Source of the DNA: Clostridia bacterium
Lineage (GTDB): Bacteria > Bacillota_A > Clostridia > Oscillospirales > CAG-272
DNA length: 5,182 bases
NCBI GenBank assembly: GCA_017533545.1
Contig: JAFXHW010000061.1
Location: 1 to 5,182, forward strand
Direction: 5' to 3'
The position numbers and the translations under genes are program-made. This document shows, piece by piece, positions 1-5,182 of this stretch. A model generated the notes under the pieces. That model was not told where the DNA came from. It did not search any database and saw only the letters and a list, made by a program, of their open reading frames with translations. Within the stretch, counting starts at the first letter, position 1, and every line of letters starts with the position of its first letter.

Positions 1-218
1 AGATCGAGGCGGCTCTCGACGATGTCATCGTCGCCCGCTTTGCCGAATACGCACGCCGTTATTCTCCTCACACCCAGTTCGTTATCATCACCCACCGCCG
101 AGGCACAATGGAGCGCGCCGACACAATCTACGGCGTAACGATGCCCCGCCGCGGTGTTTCCAAGGTACTCACCCTTGATATCGGCGAAGTTGAAGAGAAG
201 CTGGGAGTCAAGCTGTAA
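1..218 (+). CDS. smc: Chromosome segregation protein SMC, C-terminal end (partial)
   Basis: This is the last 71 codons of a gene that begins before the window; the first complete codon is at 3 and the TAA stop is at 216-218. The translation starts IEAALDDVIVARFAEY and continues through QFVIITHRRGTMERAD and LYGVTM-like IYGVTMPRRGVSK. It matches the C-terminal half of the SMC ATPase head: the AALDD segment is the D-loop just after Walker B, and the ITHR motif holds the switch histidine (H-loop). SMC forms a homodimer with ScpA and ScpB and organises and segregates the chromosome. The 5' part, including Walker A, the coiled-coil arms, the hinge and the signature motif, is outside the window and cannot be assessed. 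The residue after ALDDV is Ile (27-29) where SMC proteins usually have Asn. The gene lies 49 nt upstream of ftsY, an association common in Firmicutes. Confidence 0.95.
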   Translation, partial: IEAALDDVIVARFAEYARRYSPHTQFVIITHRRGTMERADTIYGVTMPRRGVSKVLTLDIGEVEEKLGVKL

Positions 219-225
219 TAACCAC

Positions 226-240
226 ATCGCTTTTTGCGAT
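226..240 (+). other. Small perfect hairpin between smc and ftsY
   Basis: ATCGC (226-230) and GCGAT (236-240) are perfect reverse complements around a T5 loop. The hairpin begins 7 nt after the smc stop codon. The T run is in the loop rather than after the stem, and the following bases (CAAACC) are not U-rich, so it does not look like an intrinsic terminator. A 5-bp stem is weak. It could be a minor RNA-stability or processing feature, or chance. The structure is seen directly in the sequence; any function is conjecture. Confidence 0.35.
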
Positions 241-255
241 CAAACCATATTTATC

Positions 256-259
256 GGAG
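256..259 (+). promoter_or_regulatory. Ribosome binding site fixing the ftsY start
   Basis: GGAG lies 8 nt before the ATG at 268-270. This supports 268 rather than the in-frame ATG at 154, which falls inside smc and would add 38 residues unlike any FtsY. Confidence 0.75.
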
Positions 260-267
260 TTTTATCT

Positions 268-1176
268 ATGGCATTTTTCGACAGACTGAAAGACGGTCTT
301 AAAAAGACAAAGGACGCCGTTTTCGGCCAGGTAAACAACATTTTCAAAGCCTTTGTAAAGGTAGACGAGGAGTTGCTTGAAGAGCTCGAGGAGCTTCTTA
401 TCATGGCGGACACCGGCGTTGCCTCGGCAGAGGAGATAATCGAAAAGCTTCGCGAGCGCATCAAAAACGAGCGTATCACCGAGGGTGAAGATGCAAAGCA
501 GGCGCTCCGCGAGATACTTATCGAGGCTATCGGCGAGGGAGAGGAGCTTAAGCTCAACACCTCTCCGTCGGTCATCCTTGTTATCGGCGTAAACGGAGTT
601 GGCAAGACAACATCCGTCGCAAAGCTTGCAAACGTATATAAAAACCAGGGCAAGAAGGTCGTTTTGGCCGCCGCCGACACCTTCCGTGCCGCCGCCATCG
701 ACCAGCTTGCCGTCTGGGCGGAGCGAGTAGGAGTTGACCTTATCAAGCACACCGAGGGATCTGACCCTGCTGCTGTTGTGTTCGATGCCGTAAACGCCGC
801 AAAAAGCCGACGTGCCGACGTACTTATCGTCGACACCGCCGGACGTCTTCACAACAAGAAAAATCTCATGGACGAGCTCGCAAAGATCAATCGCGTAATA
901 TCGCGCGAGCTGCCCGAGTGCGACAGGGAGACCCTTCTCGTGCTCGACAGCACCACAGGTCAGAATGCCGTAAATCAGGCAAAAGAGTTCAAAAATGCCG
1001 CTGAGATCACCGGCCTTGTTATGACCAAGCTTGACGGTACCGCAAAGGGCGGAATAGTATTCTCCATCAAAAAGGAGCTCAACATTCCCGTACGCTTCAT
1101 CTGTGTGGGAGAAAAGGTGGACGATATGCAGCCCTTTGTTGCAAGCGATTTCGTAAACGCACTCTTTGAGGGCTGA
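268..1176 (+). CDS. ftsY: Signal recognition particle receptor FtsY
   Basis: This encodes 302 residues of the SRP GTPase family. FtsY docks the ribosome-SRP (Ffh/4.5S RNA) complex at the inner face of the membrane and, through reciprocal GTP hydrolysis with Ffh, hands the nascent chain to SecYEG. The N terminus, [20 protein letters not shown], is the amphipathic membrane-targeting helix found in Gram-positive FtsY proteins. The long acidic A domain of enterobacterial FtsY is absent. The helical N domain spans about residues 20-95, followed by the G domain. Visible GTPase motifs are the P-loop GVNGVGKTT (107-115), the insertion-box motif DTFRAAA (137-143), DTAGR (189-193), [10 protein letters not shown] (253-262) and the C-terminal [10 protein letters not shown]. 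All key residues are present and the length is normal for the short form. An in-frame ATG at 154 lies within smc and was rejected because the family N terminus and the GGAG site support 268. The rdgB-type gene follows after 16 nt. Confidence 0.97.
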   Translation: MAFFDRLKDGLKKTKDAVFGQVNNIFKAFVKVDEELLEELEELLIMADTGVASAEEIIEKLRERIKNERITEGEDAKQALREILIEAIGEGEELKLNTSPSVILVIGVNGVGKTTSVAKLANVYKNQGKKVVLAAADTFRAAAIDQLAVWAERVGVDLIKHTEGSDPAAVVFDAVNAAKSRRADVLIVDTAGRLHNKKNLMDELAKINRVISRELPECDRETLLVLDSTTGQNAVNQAKEFKNAAEITGLVMTKLDGTAKGGIVFSIKKELNIPVRFICVGEKVDDMQPFVASDFVNALFEG

Positions 1177-1192
1177 GTTCTGAGGAAGCAAA

Positions 1193-1786
1193 ATGAAAAT
1201 TGTACTTGCATCTCACAACAAAAAGAAGCTTGCCGAAATGAGCGAGCTTGTATTATCGATATCGCCCGATTTTGAGGTCGTTTCGGCATCCGACGTGGGT
1301 GTGGGCGACGTCGAGGAAACAGGCACAACATTCGAGGAAAATTCGCTTATCAAGGCACGCGCCGCCGCCGCAAATGACCGCTGGTCGGTCGCCGACGATT
1401 CCGGCCTTGCCGTTGATGCGCTCGACGGAGCACCCGGTGTCTATTCAGCAAGATATTCGGGCGGCGACGACGAGGACAACATCGTACTGTTGCTCAAAAA
1501 TTTGGAAAACGTCGACGACGAGCACCGCACAGCGCGATTTGTCTGCGCTCTTACCGCAATATCGCCCGAGGGCGACGTTTACGTCTGCCGCGGCGAATGC
1601 GAGGGAACAATTCTTCACGAAAAGCACGGAGAAGGCGGCTTCGGATACGATCCCATCTTCTACTGCCCCGATTTTAAAAAGACCTTCGGCGAACTGACGT
1701 CTGAAGAAAAGCATTCGGTTAGCCATCGCGGCCGCGCGATGCGCCAATTCGCAGAAATACTTGAGAACTACGTAAAAAAAAGCTGA
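1193..1786 (+). CDS. rdgB: XTP/dITP diphosphatase (RdgB/HAM1 family non-canonical purine NTP pyrophosphatase)
   Basis: This encodes 197 residues, the usual length for the family. The cytosolic enzyme hydrolyses dITP, ITP and XTP to the monophosphate and pyrophosphate, keeping deaminated purines out of DNA and RNA. The signature motifs are in order: the substrate-binding start LASHNKKK (5-12), TTFEENSLIKA with its acidic pair E48-E49 (45-55), VADDSGLAVDAL with the catalytic D68-D69 (66-77), GAPGVYSARYSG, GFGYDPIF (149-156) and the base-contacting SHRGRA (177-182). The ATG at 1193 is preceded by GAGGA (1182-1186) with a 6-nt spacer. The reading frame ends at TGA 1784-1786 shortly after an A8 run (1774-1781). 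In many Clostridia this gene stands just before yhbY-nadD-yqeK; here yqeK follows directly after 13 nt. There is no sign of damage. A member of this family could differ in substrate preference, but the motif set is complete. Confidence 0.96.
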   Translation: MKIVLASHNKKKLAEMSELVLSISPDFEVVSASDVGVGDVEETGTTFEENSLIKARAAAANDRWSVADDSGLAVDALDGAPGVYSARYSGGDDEDNIVLLLKNLENVDDEHRTARFVCALTAISPEGDVYVCRGECEGTILHEKHGEGGFGYDPIFYCPDFKKTFGELTSEEKHSVSHRGRAMRQFAEILENYVKKS

Positions 1787-1788
1787 TC

Positions 1789-1793
1789 GGTGA
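1789..1793 (+). promoter_or_regulatory. Ribosome binding site for the TTG-initiated yqeK gene
   Basis: GGTGA lies 6 nt before TTG 1800-1802. It matches the 3' half of the consensus AGGAGGTGA, so its position relative to the core GGAGG is equivalent to about 9 nt of spacing. Its TGA (1791-1793) is also an in-frame stop for yqeK, which means translation cannot start upstream of it. Confidence 0.5.
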
Positions 1794-1799
1794 AATATT

Positions 1800-2405
1800 T
1801 TGACTATCGATTTTAAAGAAGAGTTAAAACAATACGTCAGCGGCAAACGATATGATCATTCAATCGCCGTTGAAAAAGAATGCCGCGCACTTGCAGAAAT
1901 TTTCTGCCTTGATGAGCGCGACACCGAAAGACTGTCGGTCGCTGCCTATCTGCACGATATAACAAAGCAGCTCGACACAGACGGGCATATCGCACTCTGC
2001 GAAAGGTTCTCTATTCCGTACACGAAATCGGACATTGCTTCCCCGAAAACCTTCCATGCAAAAACGGGAGCTGCGCTGGCGCGCGAAAAATACCCCGAGC
2101 TCTGCGACGATTTCGTTTACAACTGCATTCGCTACCACACAACCGGACGTGCGAACATGACGCTTGCCGAGTCGATACTCTATCTTGCCGACTACATCGA
2201 GCCTACCCGCACGTTTCGCGACTGCGTAGCGTTAAGGAACTATTTTTACAACGGTCTTTTAAATACCGACAAGAATACTTTACTCAAAAACACGCTTATC
2301 ATGTCCTTTGATATGACGATCAGCGATCTCGTATCAAGCGGCAGAATGATCGATTTTGATACTATTGCATCCCGCAACCACCTTCTGATGCAGCGTTTTG
2401 ATTAA
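1800..2405 (+). CDS. yqeK: YqeK-family HD-domain phosphohydrolase (probable symmetrical Ap4A hydrolase), TTG start
   Basis: This encodes 201 residues of an HD-superfamily protein. Metal-ligand motifs are RYDHS (H20), the diagnostic HD pair in AAYLHDITK (H52-D53), FHAKTG (H86), IRYHTTGR (H113) and ILYLADYIEPTR (D131). The combination HTTG...LADYIEP is characteristic of the YqeK group, for which symmetrical cleavage of diadenosine tetraphosphate to two ADP has been reported in Firmicutes. This would control stress-associated Np4N levels in the cytosol. The start is TTG: an in-frame TGA lies at 1791-1793 and the next in-frame Met is residue 120, beyond the HD pair, so no ATG start can give an intact domain. 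ATT at 1797 is a remote alternative. The C-terminal region (about 140-201) is a helical extension. In most relatives nadD immediately precedes this gene; here the rdgB-type gene does. The LCP gene follows after 14 nt, as in many Firmicutes. Confidence 0.92.
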   Translation: MTIDFKEELKQYVSGKRYDHSIAVEKECRALAEIFCLDERDTERLSVAAYLHDITKQLDTDGHIALCERFSIPYTKSDIASPKTFHAKTGAALAREKYPELCDDFVYNCIRYHTTGRANMTLAESILYLADYIEPTRTFRDCVALRNYFYNGLLNTDKNTLLKNTLIMSFDMTISDLVSSGRMIDFDTIASRNHLLMQRFD

Positions 2406-2419
2406 ACGAAAGGCTTATC

Positions 2420-3715
2420 ATGAATCACAATCCCAATGCACAAAACAGACGCCCCAATACCAATCCGTCTAACAGAGTTGTAACAAACGACGGCGTCGTA
2501 TACGGAAGCAATTTGCGCGCTTCTTCGAATTCTTCGCAAAAAAAGCGTCCGCTTACCCCCTCCGAACGCACCAAGGTTATTACCGTAGTGCTCAGTGCGA
2601 TCTTATCGGCGCTCATCTTCATGGCACTCTGCCTCGGTGTTTACCTTATCACCTACAAGCCCGATGTCGAAATAAAGCCGGACGGCAGTAAAGACAACCC
2701 TGCCGTTGCCGGAACAGTTAATCCCCCCGACATCGACGTCGATTCGAGCGTGGGACGCAAAAAGGACTACTACACCTTCCTCGTGCTCGGTCACGATAAT
2801 GTCGGATACAACACCGACGTTATAATGCTCGCTTCATTTGACGTGAAAAACGGCGAGATCTCGATAATGCAGATCCCCCGCGACACTTATATTGAGATTC
2901 AGGAGCATCCGCTCAAAGTAAACAGTCTTTACAACAACCTGCGAATATCCGCATACAATGAAGGCAAGGCAGACGTTGAAAAAGAAGCTCTTGAAGACAC
3001 CGTGGCCGTTCTTGAAGCGAATATGGCGATCACCATCGACTATTATGCCATCGTAAATCTGCAGGGCTTTATGAACATCGTCGATATAATCGGAGGCGTG
3101 CCGATCGACGTGCCCTTTGAAATGAAATATTATGATCCCGATCAGGATCTGAATATTGACATAAAACCCGGATACCAGATACTCGACGGCGAAAAAGCGC
3201 AGGAATTTATACGCTTCCGCGCCGACTTCGTTCAGGGAGACCTCGGAAGAATCGATGCACAGAAGATCTTCTTGACAGCACTTTTAAAGCAGGTCAAGGA
3301 CAATCTGAACGTATCCACGGTAGTTGGTATGATAAACGAGCTTTACAGCAACGTGCGTACCACACTTAAAGTTGAAGACCTTACCTATTTTGCAAAGGCG
3401 TTTTTCACCATCGACGACGCTTCGATAAACTTCATCTCCTTCCCGGGTATGGACGTTACATCGGGCAGATCGTACTATATCATGAAGCGTGCCGATACAC
3501 TTGCCCTCATCAACCGCTACTTCAACGTCAAGACAAAGCCTATCACAGACCAGCAGTTCGATGCATACGAGATTTTCTGCTCGAAATCGGAAGTGGTCCG
3601 CAAGATCTATTTCACTCCCGGTCTGCTTGACGTAGTAAGCGAATACGTTTCGAATGCAAAGAACATCAATGACGAGGGCCTGTATATTCCCTTAAATCCG
3701 AAAGAAACAACTTAA
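2420..3715 (+). CDS. LytR-CpsA-Psr (LCP) family cell-wall polymer ligase
   Basis: This encodes 431 residues. About 50 N-terminal residues are cytoplasmic and rich in Asn, Pro and Ser. One membrane segment follows at about 54-79 (VITVVLSAILSALIFMALCL...), then a Pro/Asp-rich linker (80-115) and the extracytoplasmic LCP domain (about 116-295). LCP proteins transfer glycopolymers such as teichoic acids or capsule from polyprenyl-phosphate carriers to peptidoglycan. Catalytic and pyrophosphate-binding positions are visible: D126 in VLGHD, D133 in NTDVIML, R154-D155 in IPRDTYI, R265 and R267 in FIRFRAD, and D274 and R277 in GDLGRIDAQ. Their spacing from D133 onwards agrees with the Cps2A active site as I recall it. 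KVNSLYNN (166-173) and GGVPIDV (225-231) are further family motifs. N131 replaces the Arg found before the Asp in many homologues (RTD/RSD). About 50 residues follow the usual ending ALINRYFN. The start is supported by GAAAGG at 2408-2413. The exact polymer cannot be told from the sequence. Confidence 0.94.
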   Translation: MNHNPNAQNRRPNTNPSNRVVTNDGVVYGSNLRASSNSSQKKRPLTPSERTKVITVVLSAILSALIFMALCLGVYLITYKPDVEIKPDGSKDNPAVAGTVNPPDIDVDSSVGRKKDYYTFLVLGHDNVGYNTDVIMLASFDVKNGEISIMQIPRDTYIEIQEHPLKVNSLYNNLRISAYNEGKADVEKEALEDTVAVLEANMAITIDYYAIVNLQGFMNIVDIIGGVPIDVPFEMKYYDPDQDLNIDIKPGYQILDGEKAQEFIRFRADFVQGDLGRIDAQKIFLTALLKQVKDNLNVSTVVGMINELYSNVRTTLKVEDLTYFAKAFFTIDDASINFISFPGMDVTSGRSYYIMKRADTLALINRYFNVKTKPITDQQFDAYEIFCSKSEVVRKIYFTPGLLDVVSEYVSNAKNINDEGLYIPLNPKETT

Positions 3716-3733
3716 CTATATAAGGAGCAATCA

Positions 3734-4126
3734 ATGGATAACGAACAAAAGCTCATTAAAAATCCCGACACACCCTTAGAACTTGCCGAAACCTGTATAA
3801 AGATACTCGACGGCAGACACGCGCGCAACATGAAGCTGCTCCGCGTTGATGAAAAGACCATCATTGCAGACTATTTTATAATCTGCTCGGGTAACTCCAA
3901 TACCCAGATACGTGCCCTCGCAAACGAGCTCGATTTCAAGCTCTCCCCCATCGGACTGATTCCTCTGCACAGTGACGGACTCCCCGAGGCTACATGGGTG
4001 GTTCTTGACTACGGCTCTGTTATGATCCATATCTTCAACAGCGAGACCCGTGAATTTTACAACCTCGAAAAGCTCTGGCAGGATGCCGAAGAAATAGACA
4101 TTACAAATCTCTTAACAGAAGACTGA
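3734..4126 (+). CDS. rsfS: Ribosome silencing factor RsfS
   Basis: This encodes 130 residues of the RsfS/Iojap/DUF143 family. RsfS binds ribosomal protein uL14 on the 50S subunit, blocks joining of 30S and so lowers translation when nutrients are short. Family hallmarks are [20 protein letters not shown] (45-64), the [14 protein letters not shown] strand-turn-strand core (88-101) and the ending [17 protein letters not shown] (106-122). The length is typical and no domain is missing. A strong AAGGAG (3722-3727) lies 6 nt before the ATG. The position between the LCP gene (18 nt upstream) and leuS (17 nt downstream) matches the conserved Firmicutes order yqeK - LCP - rsfS - leuS and supports the call independently of the motifs. 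Confidence 0.96.
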   Translation: MDNEQKLIKNPDTPLELAETCIKILDGRHARNMKLLRVDEKTIIADYFIICSGNSNTQIRALANELDFKLSPIGLIPLHSDGLPEATWVVLDYGSVMIHIFNSETREFYNLEKLWQDAEEIDITNLLTED

Positions 4127-4143
4127 AAAAGGACGTAAAAAAG

Positions 4144-5182
4144 ATGAAATACGATTTTACATCAATTGAAAAAAAGTGGCAGCAGCGCTGGGACGACGGC
4201 GAGGCCTTTGTTGCCAAGCTCGACAAATCCAAACCGAAATACTACACTCTCGTTGAGTTCCCCTATCCTTCGGGTCAGGGTCTTCACATCGGACATCCCC
4301 GTCCGTACACCGCAATGGATATCGTATCCCGCAAAAAGAGAATGCAGGGCTACAACGTCCTCTTCCCTCTCGGTTGGGACGCATTCGGTCTCCCTACCGA
4401 AAACTCTGCGATCAAGAATCACGTTCATCCCCGCATAGTCACCGAGCGCAATATCGCCAACTTCAAAAAGCAGATAAAATCCATCGGTCTGTCATTTGAC
4501 TGGACTCGTGAGATCGACACCACCGATCCCAACTACTACAAGTGGACTCAGTGGATATTCTTACAGCTCTACAAGCACGGTCTTGCCTTCAAAAAGGAAA
4601 TGACAATCAACTTCTGCCCCTCCTGCAAGGTTGGTCTTGCAAATGAGGAGGTAATTGCCGGCAAGTGCGAACGCTGCGGCGCTGACGTTATCCACAAGGT
4701 CAAGAGCCAGTGGATGCTCAAGATCACCGACTACGCGCAGAAGCTTATCGACGGACTTGAGGGACTCGACTTTATCGAAAGAGTAAAGACCCAGGAAATC
4801 AACTGGATCGGACGCAGTGAGGGCGCTGAGGTCGATTTCAAGACCACCGCCGGCGATACAGTTACCGTATTCACCACTCGTCCCGACACTCTGTTCGGCG
4901 CTACTTACATGGTTATCTCTCCCGAGCATGCGCTCATCGAAAAGTGGGCAGACAAGCTTGCCAATATCGACGCTATCCGCGCATACCAGAGCGAGGCTGC
5001 AAAGAAATCCGATTTCGAGCGCACCGAGCTTGCCAAGGAAAAGACGGGCGTTTGCCTCGACGGCGTTCGCGCAATCAATCCCGTCAACGGACGCGAAATT
5101 CCGATTTACATCTCCGACTCCGTTCTTGCCACCTACGGTACCGGCGCTATCATGGCTGTTCCCGCACACGACACCCGTGACT
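4144..5182 (+). CDS. leuS: Leucyl-tRNA synthetase, N-terminal part (partial)
   Basis: The first 346 codons are present; the frame is open to the window edge, which falls after one base of codon 347. A complete bacterial LeuRS is about 800-900 residues. The enzyme charges tRNA-Leu and edits mischarged products. Class I motifs are [18 protein letters not shown] with HIGH at 48-51, and [10 protein letters not shown] (77-86). A zinc site is formed by CPSC (C158, C161) and CERC (C175, C178). The CP1 editing domain begins at about 220; its threonine-rich motif TTRPDTLFG (244-252) and AVPAHDTRD (338-346) are present. D343 corresponds to the Asp that anchors the amino group of the editing substrate. 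The KMSKS loop, the anticodon-binding domain and the C-terminal domain are beyond the window. The ATG follows AAAGGA (4128-4133) after a 10-nt spacer. The upstream gap is only 17 nt, so there is no T-box leader next to the gene. The [11 protein letters not shown] and GLPTEN forms resemble LeuRS of anaerobic Clostridia. Confidence 0.97.
   Translation, partial: MKYDFTSIEKKWQQRWDDGEAFVAKLDKSKPKYYTLVEFPYPSGQGLHIGHPRPYTAMDIVSRKKRMQGYNVLFPLGWDAFGLPTENSAIKNHVHPRIVTERNIANFKKQIKSIGLSFDWTREIDTTDPNYYKWTQWIFLQLYKHGLAFKKEMTINFCPSCKVGLANEEVIAGKCERCGADVIHKVKSQWMLKITDYAQKLIDGLEGLDFIERVKTQEINWIGRSEGAEVDFKTTAGDTVTVFTTRPDTLFGATYMVISPEHALIEKWADKLANIDAIRAYQSEAAKKSDFERTELAKEKTGVCLDGVRAINPVNGREIPIYISDSVLATYGTGAIMAVPAHDTRD

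Noticed and set aside
154..267. Upstream in-frame ATG that would extend FtsY by 38 residues
   Set aside because: It lies within smc. The extension is unlike FtsY N termini, and the GGAG site with the amphipathic helix starts at 268.
240..836. A second minus-strand open frame (198 codons), very rich in Ser, across the ftsY start
   Set aside because: The Ser-rich composition reflects the GC-biased codons of ftsY read backwards. It overlaps a strong gene and has no motif.
262..1191. A 309-codon open frame on the minus strand, nearly coextensive with ftsY
   Set aside because: It is an antisense shadow of a gene with complete FtsY motifs. The translation has no recognisable family pattern, and it has no gene context on that strand.
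1248..1697. A 149-codon plus-strand open frame inside rdgB
   Set aside because: It is an out-of-frame shadow of rdgB, rich in Arg, Ser and Thr, with no ribosome site and no family resemblance.
1774..1803. A8 run at the end of rdgB as a programmed frameshift joining RdgB to YqeK
   Set aside because: A +1 shift meets TGA at 1791-1793 and a -1 shift meets TGA at 1801-1803, so no fusion with YqeK can form.
3717..3723. TATATAA before rsfS as a promoter -10 element
   Set aside because: No acceptable -35 lies about 17 nt upstream, and the sequence overlaps the ribosome site. An AT-rich intergenic gap explains it.
4561..5169. A 202-codon minus-strand open frame opposite leuS
   Set aside because: The plus strand carries an uninterrupted LeuRS with HIGH, zinc and editing motifs. 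The antisense frame has no known motif and is explained by codon bias.

Overview
The window is a compact, entirely plus-strand stretch of housekeeping genes from what looks like a Gram-positive, low-to-mid GC anaerobe of the class Clostridia. An Oscillospirales/Ruminococcaceae-like lineage is my best guess, by inference from gene order and protein style. The taxonomic clues are an SMC (not MukB) chromosome-condensation protein, a short FtsY without the long acidic A domain, a YqeK HD phosphohydrolase, a LytR-CpsA-Psr (LCP) cell-wall ligase, RsfS, and a zinc-binding bacterial leucyl-tRNA synthetase. The characteristic Firmicutes series yqeK - LCP - rsfS - leuS is intact.

Layout from left to right: the C-terminal end of smc (1-218, partial); ftsY (268-1176); an rdgB/HAM1-type XTP/dITP pyrophosphatase gene (1193-1786); yqeK with a TTG start (1800-2405); a membrane-anchored LCP protein (2420-3715); rsfS (3734-4126); and the first 346 codons of leuS (4144-5182, cut by the window edge). 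No stretch of 300 bases lacks a gene. The gaps are 49, 16, 13, 14, 18 and 17 nt and contain essentially ribosome binding sites. I see no rho-independent terminator and no convincing internal promoter, so the seven genes could be read as one transcript.

Functionally the cluster covers chromosome organisation (SMC), co-translational membrane targeting (FtsY), nucleotide-pool sanitation (RdgB), dinucleoside polyphosphate hydrolysis (YqeK), attachment of polymers to the cell wall (LCP), ribosome subunit silencing (RsfS) and tRNA charging (LeuRS). This is a growth-related operon rather than a specialised accessory system. I found no mobile element, CRISPR array, RNA gene or defence-like module.

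The points most worth a second look are modest: the join between the smc-ftsY and rdgB-yqeK-LCP-rsfS-leuS modules, the absence of nadD in front of yqeK, the TTG start of yqeK, a small perfect hairpin between smc and ftsY, and leuS sitting in an operon without room for a T-box leader. I do not see evidence for a previously undescribed system here.
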